A stretch of 38,059 nucleotides of DNA from JBLHKT01 sp043101615 (lineage in GTDB: Bacteria > Planctomycetota > Phycisphaerae > Phycisphaerales > UBA1924), in assembly GCA_043101615.1 (NCBI GenBank), contig JBICID010000126.1, positions 1-38,059 of the forward strand. Direction: 5' to 3'. Positions 17,703 through 26,137 of this stretch are shown piece by piece (the stretch's first letter is position 1; each line of letters starts with the position of its first letter). Below the pieces are notes generated by a model. That model made no database searches, was not told the DNA's origin, and saw only the letters and a program-made list of their open reading frames with translations. The position numbers and the translations under genes were made by a program.

Positions 17703-18203
17703 ATGGCAGACAGCACGATCAAGGTGAAGATCAAGTGGGGCGCGAAGAAGACGACCAAGTCGATCAAGATCGACGCCAAGACGCTGGAGGGGGCGCTCGA
17801 CAAGCTGAGCAGGCTTCCCGAGTGGGGCAAGTTCGAGGGGCAGATCGGCTACCAGTACAAGGCCGACAAGAACAAGCGGGTCACCGAGGTGACGCTCAAG
17901 CCCTCGTACGAGATCAAGATGCCGGTGTGGACCAAGTACGGGGCGGCCTCCAAGGAGAGCAAGAAGGAGTGGGACCGCATGTACAAGGCGCTGGCCAAGC
18001 ACGAGGACGGGCACCGGCTGATCCACCTGGAGGCCCTGGCCAAGATCAACGCGTGGCTCACCGGCGCCGAGGGGCTGAGCGTCAACGAGTTCAAGTCCAC
18101 CTTCGAGAAGATGATGAAGGACGGCCAGAAGAACCAGGACAAGTTCGACTCCTCGACCGACCACGGGGCCAAGAAGGGCGTCCACCTGCACATCGCGGCC
18201 TGA
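17703..18203 (+). CDS. Small HExxH (DUF922-like) putative zinc peptidase
   Basis: A 166-aa protein with no signal peptide. The C-terminal half resembles DUF922, a predicted zincin family: a strand LKPSYEIKMPVWTKYG (about residues 64-80), a W-x-x-M-Y helix and then LAKHEDGHRLIHLEAL with H-E-D-G-H at 100-104, the zinc-binding HExxH signature. No distal third ligand is obvious; H108 or E110 are possibilities. Very Lys-rich (GAKKTTKSIKID). ATG 17703 is taken for its GAGGAG box; upstream 17536-17702 shows only non-coding reading. Substrate and partner are unknown; peptidase activity is inferred from the motif alone. Confidence 0.62.
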   Translation: MADSTIKVKIKWGAKKTTKSIKIDAKTLEGALDKLSRLPEWGKFEGQIGYQYKADKNKRVTEVTLKPSYEIKMPVWTKYGAASKESKKEWDRMYKALAKHEDGHRLIHLEALAKINAWLTGAEGLSVNEFKSTFEKMMKDGQKNQDKFDSSTDHGAKKGVHLHIAA

Positions 18204-18223
18204 CGGGCCGGTACCATGCGGGT

Positions 18224-18889
18224 ATGCGAAACACCGACACCGAGCGTGCGACCACGATTCCCGAGACCCTCCGACGCGTCGGACTGACGCTGTGCCTCGC
18301 GTGCGCCGTGACGTGCCCGCTCGGCGGGTGCGAGCGTGCGGGGGTCGAGGAGCAGCGGGTGGACGAGGGCGTCGAGTCCGTCCCGGAGGCCGCCGAGCCG
18401 GCGGGATCGACGGGCGAGCCCGCGGGGAGCGGTCCGAGCGCCGGGGCGGACGGGCCGATCCCGGGCCTGGCGGTGCCCCCGGGCTGGACGCTGGATCCTG
18501 AGCCGCGGACCATGCGTCTGGCGACCTACATCGCGCCCGACGCCGGCGGCGCGGTCGAGGTGGCGCTGTCGCGTTTCGGTGGGCGGGTCGGGGGCGAACT
18601 CGCGAACATCAACCGCTGGCGCGGGCAGATGGGGCTTGAGCCGGTCGGCGAGGGGGAGCTCGAGTCGGTCATCGAGCGGTACGCCACGCCGGGCTTCGAG
18701 GGGTACCAGACCCGGATCGAGTCCGAGCGCGGGGTGATGCTCGCGGCGGGGGTGTACGAGGAGGCGATCGATCAGACCTGGTTCGTGCGCGCGACCGCGC
18801 CCGACCCGGAGGCGGCGGACCGGCTCGAGGCCGGCGTGTTCGGCATGGCCCGCTCGATCGCCGCGGGCGGGGAGGGAGACGGCGGTTGA
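18224..18889 (+). CDS. Planctomycete-type lipoprotein upstream of ccsBA
   Basis: A 221-aa lipoprotein: long n-region, hydrophobic segment and LGGC lipobox, then an acidic Pro/Ala/Gly linker (about 45-85) and a compact domain (AVPPGWTLD, MRLATYIAPDAG, VALSRFGGRVGGELANINR, WRGQMGLEPVG). I do not recognise a function. ATG 18224 lies six bases after TACCAT, with no SD, which fits a leaderless mRNA. Its TGA shares one base with the ATG of the CcsBA gene (TGATG), so it is probably co-transcribed and coupled with cytochrome c maturation; a role in heme delivery or protein quality control there is only guilt by association. Confidence 0.65.
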   Translation: MRNTDTERATTIPETLRRVGLTLCLACAVTCPLGGCERAGVEEQRVDEGVESVPEAAEPAGSTGEPAGSGPSAGADGPIPGLAVPPGWTLDPEPRTMRLATYIAPDAGGAVEVALSRFGGRVGGELANINRWRGQMGLEPVGEGELESVIERYATPGFEGYQTRIESERGVMLAAGVYEEAIDQTWFVRATAPDPEAADRLEAGVFGMARSIAAGGEGDGG

Positions 18890-21780
18890 TGCGACGGGTG
18901 CTTCGGGGCATCGCGGAATCGCTGGCGTCGCTGAGGCTGACCGTGTTCCTGATGGCGCTGGCGATGGTGCTGATCTTCATCGGCACGATCGCGCAGACGC
19001 GTCTGGGTGTGTGGCAGGCGGTGGACGCGTACTTCCGGTCGTGGGTGGCGCTGGTGGACCCGGGGCTGTTCCTTCCTGGGGCCGACACCGGGTTGCGTGT
19101 GCCGATTCCCGGGGGGCTCTCGATCGCGGGTGCGATGATCGTCAACCTGCTCGCGGCGCACGCGGTGCGGTTCCGGGCGACGCGCAAGCGGGTCGGGGTG
19201 CTGGTGCTGCACGCGGGGCTGATCGTGCTGCTGGCCGGGGAGTTCGTGACGGGGTTCTTCGCGCAGGAGGGTCTGATGTCGATCGACGAGGGCGCGAGCG
19301 CCTCGTTCGTCGAGGACATCCGGGAGGTCGAGCTGGCGGTGATCGACCCGGCCGGGGCGGACCACGACCGCGTGGTGACCGTGCCCGGGTGGATGCTCGC
19401 GGCTGGCGCGTCGTCCGGTGAGCCGATCGAGGACCCGCGCCTGCCGTTCTCGGTGCGGGTGGACGCGTGGCACGCGAACGCGGCGCTGTTCCGGGCGGTC
19501 GACACGACCCGCGCGACCGCGGGCGTGGGGCTGGAGGCGCGGGCCGAGCCCAGGGCACGGGTCACTGGCGTGGAGGGCGGTCAGGCCGACACGCCCGCGG
19601 CGTACGTGACGCTGTCGCGCGACGGTGTCGAGCTGGGCACGTGGCTGGTCTCCGCGGCGTTGACGGAGGCCCAGCGTGTGGAGGCCGGGGAGCGATCGTT
19701 CGGTCTGGCGCTGCGGTACCGGCGCACGTACCTTCCGTACTCGCTGCACCTGATCGACTTCCGGCACGACACGTTCACGGGTACGAACATCGCGAAGAAC
19801 TTCTCGAGCGACGTCCGACTTGTGGACCCGGCGCGTGAGACCGACCGCGAGGTGCGGATCTGGATGAACAACCCGCTCCGGTACGCGGGCAGGACGTTCT
19901 ACCAGGCGTCGTACAAGCCGGACGGGAGCGGGACGGTGCTGCAGGTGGTGCGCAACCCCGGGTGGCTGCTGCCGTACGTCGCGTGCCTGCTGGTGGGAGG
20001 CGGGATGGCGTGGCACTTCGGGTGTTCGCTGGTGGCGTTCCTGCGCAGGCGTGCGAAGAGCGGCCCGGTCCGGGCCGGGTTCGAGCCCGGGCCCGACCGG
20101 CGGCGGGCGCGCGTGTGGGTGTGGGGGGTGGGCGTGCTCGGGGTGCTGCTGGCGTGCGGTTCGGTCTTCCGGAGCGAGTCCGGGGGCGAGCTGGACGTGC
20201 GGGGGTTCTCGGAGTTGCCGGTGTCCGCGGGCGGTCGGATCAAGCCGATGGACACCGCGGCTCGGTCGATGCTGATGGTGGCGGGGGGGCGTCAGCGGGT
20301 GCGGTCTGAGGGGGGCACGGTCGTGGCGTCGCGCTACCTGCTCGACCTGATCGCGAACCCCGGTCGGGTGACGGACCTGCCGGTGGTCCGCGTGGACCAT
20401 CCCGACGTGCTGGCGCTGCTGGGGCGGGGCCCCGAGGGGGGCGGGCGGATCTCGCTGTCGGCGATCGAGCCCGCGTGGGGTGAGGTGAGCGAGCAGGCAC
20501 GCCGAGCCGCGGGCGTGGAGGCGCGCGAGCGGGACGGTTTCCAGCGTGCGGTGCTGGGGCTGCACGACCGCGTGAACACGGTGCTGGCGCACGCGCAGAT
20601 GCGGGAGCCGTACGCGATCCCGCCGCTGTCCCCGGAGGGCCCGTGGCGTCCGTTCCACGAGGCGTTCCTGGACGACGTGGGCTCGCAGACGCCGCACCCG
20701 AGCGTGGCGTACCTCGCGGAGATGATGACGGGCGCGAGCGAGGGGGACGTCTCGGGCTTCAACCGGGCGGTGTCGTCGTACACGTCGCTGCTGGAGGAGT
20801 CGATGCCCGGGGTGATGCGTCGGATGCGGCTGGAGGTGCTGTTCAACCGTGCCTCGCTGTTCACCGGTGCGACGGGTGTGTACGTGCTGGCGTTCGTGGG
20901 GGTGTGCCTCTCGTTCGTGGCCCGGTCGCGGGCGGGCTCGCTGGGCGAGCGGCTGCGGGTCGGGTCGTGCTCGCTGCTGGTCGCGGCGGTGCTGGTGCAC
21001 ACGGTCGCGATCGGGCTGCGGATGTACCTGCAGGGCCGCCCGCCGGTAACGAACCTGTACTCGTCGGCGGTGTTCGTGGGGTGGGCGTCGGTGCTCGCGG
21101 GGGTGGTACTGGAGCGGCTGTTCCCGCTGGGGGTGTCGGCGGCGTGCTCGGCTGCGATCGGGGCGTCGACGCTGATCATCGCGCACAACCTGGGCAACGA
21201 CGGCGACACGATGCAGATGATGCAGGCGGTGCTGGACAGCAACTTCTGGCTCGCGACGCACGTCATCACGATCACGCTTGGGTATTCGGCGACGTTCCTG
21301 GCGGGTGCGATCGCGTCGGCCTACCTGCTGGGGAGGGTGTTCACGCGATGGATCACGCCCGAGCGTGAGCGGGCGATGATCCGCATGGTGTACGGGGTGG
21401 TCTGCTTCGCGCTCCTGCTGAGCTTCGTGGGCACGGTGCTGGGCGGGATCTGGGCCGACCAGTCCTGGGGACGCTTCTGGGGGTGGGACCCGAAGGAGAA
21501 CGGTGCGGCGCTGGTGGTGCTGATCAACGCGATCGTGCTGCACGCCAGGTGGGGCGGGCTGGTGCGGGCGCGCGGGATCGCGGCGCTGGCGGTGGCGGGC
21601 AACGTCGTGACGGCCTGGAGCTGGTTCGGCACGAACATGCTCGGCGTGGGGCTGCACGCGTACGGTTTCATGGACTCGGCCTCGCTCTGGCTGGGTGTGT
21701 TCGTCGGGTCGCAGGCGCTGCTGATCGCGGCGGCGTTCGTCCCGGGGCGCTCGGAGGTCGGGCCCGCCCGGGCCGCGTAA
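18889..21780 (+). CDS. ccsBA: ResB-CcsA fusion, System II cytochrome c synthase
   Basis: A 963-aa membrane protein that brings heme across the membrane and attaches it to CxxCH apocytochromes. The N-terminal half is ResB/CcsB-like: SLRLTVFLMALAMVLIFIGT, a second TM near 70-115, a large periplasmic domain (DLRVDAWH-like strands, WMNNPLRYAGRTFYQASYKP) and a TM at about 360. The CcsA half has several TMs and the hallmark WGRFWGWDPKENG at about 860-872, plus the conserved THVITITLGY and ARWGGLVRARG regions. ATG 18889 follows GGAGGGAG. NrfH and NrfA, with nine heme motifs between them, follow directly, so this gene probably serves them. Confidence 0.93.
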   Translation: MRRVLRGIAESLASLRLTVFLMALAMVLIFIGTIAQTRLGVWQAVDAYFRSWVALVDPGLFLPGADTGLRVPIPGGLSIAGAMIVNLLAAHAVRFRATRKRVGVLVLHAGLIVLLAGEFVTGFFAQEGLMSIDEGASASFVEDIREVELAVIDPAGADHDRVVTVPGWMLAAGASSGEPIEDPRLPFSVRVDAWHANAALFRAVDTTRATAGVGLEARAEPRARVTGVEGGQADTPAAYVTLSRDGVELGTWLVSAALTEAQRVEAGERSFGLALRYRRTYLPYSLHLIDFRHDTFTGTNIAKNFSSDVRLVDPARETDREVRIWMNNPLRYAGRTFYQASYKPDGSGTVLQVVRNPGWLLPYVACLLVGGGMAWHFGCSLVAFLRRRAKSGPVRAGFEPGPDRRRARVWVWGVGVLGVLLACGSVFRSESGGELDVRGFSELPVSAGGRIKPMDTAARSMLMVAGGRQRVRSEGGTVVASRYLLDLIANPGRVTDLPVVRVDHPDVLALLGRGPEGGGRISLSAIEPAWGEVSEQARRAAGVEARERDGFQRAVLGLHDRVNTVLAHAQMREPYAIPPLSPEGPWRPFHEAFLDDVGSQTPHPSVAYLAEMMTGASEGDVSGFNRAVSSYTSLLEESMPGVMRRMRLEVLFNRASLFTGATGVYVLAFVGVCLSFVARSRAGSLGERLRVGSCSLLVAAVLVHTVAIGLRMYLQGRPPVTNLYSSAVFVGWASVLAGVVLERLFPLGVSAACSAAIGASTLIIAHNLGNDGDTMQMMQAVLDSNFWLATHVITITLGYSATFLAGAIASAYLLGRVFTRWITPERERAMIRMVYGVVCFALLLSFVGTVLGGIWADQSWGRFWGWDPKENGAALVVLINAIVLHARWGGLVRARGIAALAVAGNVVTAWSWFGTNMLGVGLHAYGFMDSASLWLGVFVGSQALLIAAAFVPGRSEVGPARAA

Positions 21781-21813
21781 CGCCGGGCGGATGCGAGGGG
21801 GCCGGGTTTGTGG

Positions 21814-21819
21814 TAGCAT
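21814..21819 (+). promoter_or_regulatory. -10 box directly before nrfH
   Basis: TAGCAT (21814-21819), within TGTGGTAGCAT, is seven bases before GTG 21827. If used, nrfH would have its own leaderless transcript apart from any read-through from ccsBA, whose stop is 33 bp upstream of the box. No -35 is visible. Confidence 0.35.
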
Positions 21820-21826
21820 GCGTGGT

Positions 21827-22447
21827 GTGAGCGATCTTTCCGGAGATCAGGAGCGGCCCGAGGGCACGCCGGGGCGAGAGGCACCGGGCGTCGACGCGTC
21901 CGACCACGAGACCGCCGGCCAGTCTGCTGCCGGTCCGGCGAAGGCCAGCCCGGCGACGACAAGAAAATCCCGTGGCATCGCGGCGCTGTCCGTGCTGAGC
22001 GCGGCGGGGCTCGGGGTGCTCGGCGGTCTGGGGGCGTTCACCTTCGGCTACGGCGACGGAGCGGCGTACCTGACCAACAACCCGGCCTCGTGCGCGAACT
22101 GTCACGTCATGCAGGGGCACTACGACGCGTGGGTGAAGTCCAGCCACCACAACGTGGCCACGTGCAACGATTGCCACCTGCCGCACGACTTCGCGGGCAA
22201 GTGGATCACCAAGGGCGACAACGGCTTCTTTCACTCCCTGGCGTTCACCACCGGTGGCTTCCACGAGCCGATCCAGATCAAGCCCCGCAACCGTCGCGTG
22301 ACGCAGAACGCCTGCCTGCACTGCCACGCCGATTACGTCGACCACATGCTCCCCGCCGAGCCGGGCGGGGAGATGCTGCTCTGCGTGCACTGCCACGGCG
22401 ACGTGGGGCACGCCGGGCGCGAATCCGGATTTGGAGAGCGAGACTAA
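21827..22447 (+). CDS. nrfH: NrfH-type tetraheme quinol dehydrogenase subunit
   Basis: A membrane-anchored tetraheme cytochrome c (NapC/NirT/NrfH family) that passes electrons from menaquinol to NrfA. One N-terminal TM (ALSVLSAAGLGVLGGLGAF) is followed by four heme sites: SCANCHVM, TCNDCHLP, ACLHCHAD and LCVHCHGD. The first is the C-x-x-C-H-x-M type, Met being the NrfH axial ligand region, and KSSHHNVAT follows, as in NrfH. An unusually long charged N-terminus (about 50 residues) precedes the TM. GTG 21827 is chosen because TAGCAT ends seven bases before it; ATG 21818, inside that box, is the alternative. Confidence 0.9.
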   Translation: MSDLSGDQERPEGTPGREAPGVDASDHETAGQSAAGPAKASPATTRKSRGIAALSVLSAAGLGVLGGLGAFTFGYGDGAAYLTNNPASCANCHVMQGHYDAWVKSSHHNVATCNDCHLPHDFAGKWITKGDNGFFHSLAFTTGGFHEPIQIKPRNRRVTQNACLHCHADYVDHMLPAEPGGEMLLCVHCHGDVGHAGRESGFGERD

Positions 22448-22516
22448 TCCCCCGCGGGAAGACCGCGATCGAGCACGCCCCACAGGCCTTCCACCATGCG
22501 AGACGAGGAACCCCCC

Positions 22517-24217
22517 ATGACCGCAGCACAGGACACGACCAAGCGCACTCCCGTTCGGCGATCGCGTCCGGGGCGCGTCGCGTTGCTCGCCCTGGTCTTC
22601 GTGGTGGCGGTGGTGGGCACGCTGCTGGTGACGTGGGTGCTGATCACGATGTTCGGTCACAAGCAGGCGGCGCGCCAGCCGTTCGTGCGTCTGGCCGAGG
22701 TGACCGAGCTCAGCACGGATCCGGCGCCGTGGGGTCAGAACTGGCCGCACCAGTTCGACGGGTGGAAGGCGACGGCGGGCGACAAGTTCTACGGGGGGTC
22801 GAGCGCGCTGCCGCAGAGCAAGCTGGACACGCACCCGTGGCTGCGTCGCCTGTACGCCGGGTACGCGTTCAGCATCGACTACCGGGAGGCCCGGGGGCAC
22901 GCCTACATGCTGTACGACCAGGGTGTGACCGAGCGCATCACGCAGAAGCCGCAGGCCGGGGCGTGCCTGCACTGCCACGCGTCGAACACGGTGATGTACC
23001 GGATGGTGGGGCTGGAGGCGATGGGGGAGCCGACCGACGACGAGGCGCTCGGCGCGGACTTCAACATGGACGCCGTGATCCGGGGCTTCGAGGAGGTGAG
23101 CCGACGCCCGTACGACGAGGTGCTGGCGCTCCTGCGTGCGGCCCCGGACGGGACACCGGGCGAGAACGAGCCGGTGGTGCCGCAGCCCCCGCTGGGCGGC
23201 TTCACGGGCGAGATCGCGGGCGAGGACGTGCCGGCGGACCACCCCGCGGCGATGCACGGCGAGGCACACCCTGTGTCGTGCATCGACTGCCACGACCCCG
23301 AGACGATGAGCGTGCGTGTGACGCGTCCGGGGTTCGTGCTGGGCATCCGGGCGCTGGCCGAGAGCGACGAGCCGACTCCGCACCTGCCGAGCATCGAGCG
23401 TTGGCGCCGCGCCGGGGGCGACGAGCCGTACGACCCGAACGCCGACGCGACGCGTCAGGAGATGCGTTCGTTCGTGTGCGGTCAGTGCCACGTGGAGTAC
23501 TACTGCGCGAACAAGGACACGCTGGAATTCCCGTGGGGCCGGGGGCTGAAGGCCGAACAGCTCGAGGCGCACTGGGACGCCAAGACGTTCCCCGACGGTT
23601 CGGACTTCTACGACTACAAGCACGGCGAGACCGGCGCCGAGGTGCTGAAGGTGCAGCACCCCGAGTTCGAGCTGTGGAGCCAGGGCATCCACGCCCGGAG
23701 CGGAGTGAGCTGCGCCGACTGCCACATGCCCTACCAGCGCGACGGGGCGATGAAGGTCTCCAGCCACAACGTGCAGAGCCCGCTGGCGAACATCAACAAC
23801 GCCTGCCAGCAGTGCCACAACGACGACGAGGCCACGCTCCGCGAGAAGGTCGAGACGATCCAGGGGCGCACGATGGCGCACATGGAGCGGGCCGCGGACG
23901 CCATGACCGACATGCTCGACGCGATCATGGAGGCCAAGGCCGCCGGCGCGAGCGAGGACCGGCTCGCCCCGGTCTACGCCCTGCAGCGCAAGGCGATGTG
24001 GCGGCTGGACTACATCAGCAGCGAGAACTCGCGCGGCTTCCACGCCGACCAGGAGGCCACGCGCATCCTGGGCGAGTCGATCGACTACAGCCGTCAGGCC
24101 CAGGCGATGGCGCTGCGCCTGCGGGCCCCGGACGCCCCGAGCACGGAGGGCCTGCCGGTGGAGCCCGTGCGGGGCGTCACGCCGGCGGAGCCGCCGACCG
24201 AGTCCGCGGGAGAGTGA
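22517..24217 (+). CDS. nrfA: Pentaheme cytochrome c nitrite reductase, CxxCH heme-1 type
   Basis: A 566-aa periplasmic enzyme reducing nitrite to ammonium with six electrons. An uncleaved-looking TM (about 21-45) anchors it. Five heme motifs: CLHCH (150), CIDCH (255), CGQCH (321), CADCH (399) and CQQCH (430). Active-site residues are in place: Arg140 before heme 1, Tyr in VEYY (327-329) and His392 in ELWSQGIHARSG; Ca ligands Lys378 and Gln380 (LKVQHPEFE) are present. Odd point: heme 1, the catalytic one, is CxxCH rather than the CxxCK of E. coli, so it needs no dedicated lyase. ATG 22517 follows GAGGAA. Confidence 0.93.
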   Translation: MTAAQDTTKRTPVRRSRPGRVALLALVFVVAVVGTLLVTWVLITMFGHKQAARQPFVRLAEVTELSTDPAPWGQNWPHQFDGWKATAGDKFYGGSSALPQSKLDTHPWLRRLYAGYAFSIDYREARGHAYMLYDQGVTERITQKPQAGACLHCHASNTVMYRMVGLEAMGEPTDDEALGADFNMDAVIRGFEEVSRRPYDEVLALLRAAPDGTPGENEPVVPQPPLGGFTGEIAGEDVPADHPAAMHGEAHPVSCIDCHDPETMSVRVTRPGFVLGIRALAESDEPTPHLPSIERWRRAGGDEPYDPNADATRQEMRSFVCGQCHVEYYCANKDTLEFPWGRGLKAEQLEAHWDAKTFPDGSDFYDYKHGETGAEVLKVQHPEFELWSQGIHARSGVSCADCHMPYQRDGAMKVSSHNVQSPLANINNACQQCHNDDEATLREKVETIQGRTMAHMERAADAMTDMLDAIMEAKAAGASEDRLAPVYALQRKAMWRLDYISSENSRGFHADQEATRILGESIDYSRQAQAMALRLRAPDAPSTEGLPVEPVRGVTPAEPPTESAGE

Positions 24218-24295
24218 CCCCGGTCGCGGGCCCGGGCCGTCGGCGGAGGGCCCGGGTCCGCTGTCACGCACGCGCTCCGCCCGGAGGACGCCGCG

Positions 24296-25651
24296 ATGAC
24301 ACCCCGTTGTGCGATGTGCCTGCTCGCCCTTGGCGCGTCCGTCGGCGCGTCGGCCCAGCCGCAGACGCCCCCCGACGCTCCGGAGCGTGCGGGCGCCGAG
24401 CCGCCGGCCGCGACGGAGAGCGACGGCCCGAAGGCCGCCCGCCCGCTCGGGTGGCTGTCCGATCCGGGAGAGCCGCCGGCGGACCTGTTCGAGGCGCTGG
24501 TCTCGGGCAAGGTCTATCTGGACAACAACCTGCGGGTCGAGCTGGCCGACACCACCGGGCGCGATTCCTCCGCCGCGGTCACGAACCGGCTCCGCCTCGG
24601 CTACCAGACCAAGCCGCTGCACGGCTTCAGCGGCTTCGTGGAGATGGAGAGCGTGGCGACCCCCAACGCCGACCGGTACTTCGTCCCCGCGACCGGGGAC
24701 GGCTCGGCGTCTCGGACCGTGGTCGCCGACCCCCCGGGCACGGAGGTGAACCAGGCGTTCGCCCGGTTCGACGCCGCGTCGCTGGGCGATCTCGACGTCT
24801 CGCTGGACGTGAAGGCCGGCCGGCAGCGCATCAAGCTCGACGACGACCGGTTCATCGGCAACGTCGGGTGGCGTCAGTTCGAGCAGACGTACGACAGCGC
24901 GAGCGTCCGGAGCGACCTGGGGGTCGAGGGCCTGAGCGCCTTCTACGCCTACGTCTGGGGCGTGCAGCGGATCTTCGGTCCCGACGGCCCCAACCCGGAC
25001 TCGGACTCGCACCTGCTGCGCGTGTCCTACCGGGTGGCGCCGGAGCTGGCCGTGACGCCCTTCGCCTACCTGCTGGACTTCGAGGACGACGACCCGGCCA
25101 ACTCGAGCGACAGCTACGGCGTGCGCCTGACGGGCAGCCTGTGGGCGGACGGCGAGGCCCAGCGCGACGTGACCGCGGACTACGAGCTGACCTACGCCCG
25201 CCAGACCGACGCGGGCTCGAACCCGAACGAGTACGAGGCCGACTTCTTCGCGGCCCAGATCAGGGTCAGCAAAGACGGGCTCGGGCACGTGCTCGCCGGG
25301 TATCAGCTGCTCGGCAGCGACGGCGGCGATTTCGCCTTCCGCTTCCCCCTCGGCACCAACCACAAGTTCCAGGGCTTCGCCGACAACTTCCTGGTCACGC
25401 CCGCGTCGGGCCTGCAGGACCTGTATCTCGGGATCGGGGCCGAGCTGTGCTGGGGCATCCGGGCCGGCGTGACCTACCACGAGTTCTGGTCGGACGAGGG
25501 CGGCGACGACCTCGGCGAGGAGATCGACCTGGTCGCGAGCAAGCAGCTCAACCCGAACTGGTCCGTGCTGCTGAAGGGCGCCCTCTACGACGGCGACTCC
25601 GGCCAGCCCGACACGACCCGGTTCTGGGTGCAGACCACGCTGTCGTTCTGA
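24296..25651 (+). CDS. Outer-membrane beta-barrel (alginate-export/porin-like)
   Basis: A 451-aa protein with a signal peptide (MTPRCAMCLLALGASVGASA, cleavage before QPQTP), a Pro/Ala linker and then about 380 residues of alternating amphipathic strands: SGKVYLDNNLRVELAD, NRLRLGYQTKPLHGFSG, VKAGRQRIKLDDDRFIGN, and a final TRFWVQTTLSF ending in Phe, the usual barrel-assembly signal. The pattern (LRVELAD, R-x-G-Y, G-R-Q-x-I, NHKFQGFAD) resembles the alginate_exp family found in DNRA and planctomycete genomes. It follows nrfA by 78 bp with a GGAGG box, so it may be the entry port for nitrate/nitrite or an unrelated solute; not decided by sequence. Confidence 0.75.
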   Translation: MTPRCAMCLLALGASVGASAQPQTPPDAPERAGAEPPAATESDGPKAARPLGWLSDPGEPPADLFEALVSGKVYLDNNLRVELADTTGRDSSAAVTNRLRLGYQTKPLHGFSGFVEMESVATPNADRYFVPATGDGSASRTVVADPPGTEVNQAFARFDAASLGDLDVSLDVKAGRQRIKLDDDRFIGNVGWRQFEQTYDSASVRSDLGVEGLSAFYAYVWGVQRIFGPDGPNPDSDSHLLRVSYRVAPELAVTPFAYLLDFEDDDPANSSDSYGVRLTGSLWADGEAQRDVTADYELTYARQTDAGSNPNEYEADFFAAQIRVSKDGLGHVLAGYQLLGSDGGDFAFRFPLGTNHKFQGFADNFLVTPASGLQDLYLGIGAELCWGIRAGVTYHEFWSDEGGDDLGEEIDLVASKQLNPNWSVLLKGALYDGDSGQPDTTRFWVQTTLSF

Positions 25652-25691
25652 CCGCCGGACGATGCCGGGGAGGCCGGGCGTCCCGGTCTGC

Positions 25692-25720
25692 TTGACAGGC
25701 CCTTTGCCGGCGGCAATACT
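25692..25720 (+). promoter_or_regulatory. arsR promoter with palindromic operator in the spacer
   Basis: TTGACA (25692-25697) and AATACT (25715-25720) are 17 bases apart. A perfect palindrome TTGCCG-G-CGGCAA fills 25704-25716, inside the spacer and touching the -10. The -10 ends six bases before ATG 25727, so the mRNA would be leaderless. An operator here would let ArsR block RNA polymerase directly; arsenite release would derepress the operon. Confidence 0.65.
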
Positions 25721-25726
25721 TGCGTC

Positions 25727-26137
25727 ATGGCGTCAGTAATCCAGCGTGTGTCACCGTCACCAAAGCAGGCCGTGCGTCGGCGAGCCCGGCTCGATCGGCT
25801 GCTCAACCCCGACCTGCTCAAGGCGCTCGCCGAGCCGACGCGGGCGAAGCTGCTGTCGTGCCTGCTCAAGTGCGGTCGCGCGTGCTCTGTGACCGAGGTC
25901 GCCGAGTGCTGCTCGATCGACTTCTCGATGGTCGCCCGCCATCTCAGCACGATGGCCCGGGCTGGGCTGCTGTCGAGCGAGAAGAAGGGGCGCACCGTCT
26001 GGTACTCCGCCGACGGGGCGGCGCTGGCCGAGCACTTCCGCAGGCTCGCCGACGCGATCGATGAGCTGTCGCCCGTCGATGCGTGTTGCGGAGCGGAAGG
26101 ATGCGGCTGCGCAACCGACGATGGAGGCGGCGAGTGA
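25727..26137 (+). CDS. arsR: ArsR-family metalloregulator
   Basis: A 136-aa winged-helix repressor. It follows the ArsR/SmtB layout: LDRLLNPDLLKALAEPTRAK, recognition helix VTEVAECCSIDFSMVARHLS and wing SSEKKGRTVWYSA. Metal-sensing thiols are plentiful: a Cys pair in the recognition-helix region (AECC, plus CSV before it) and a C-terminal cluster DACCGAEGCGC. Sensing of As(III)/Sb(III) is likely given the gene set; which Cys are used is open. The gene stop overlaps arsC start (GTGA), and the promoter spacer carries a perfect palindrome. Confidence 0.88.
   Translation: MASVIQRVSPSPKQAVRRRARLDRLLNPDLLKALAEPTRAKLLSCLLKCGRACSVTEVAECCSIDFSMVARHLSTMARAGLLSSEKKGRTVWYSADGAALAEHFRRLADAIDELSPVDACCGAEGCGCATDDGGGE

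Noticed and set aside
21668..25480. Very long minus-strand open frame (1270 codons)
   Set aside because: It is antisense to nrfH, nrfA and the barrel; long antisense frames are common at this GC content.
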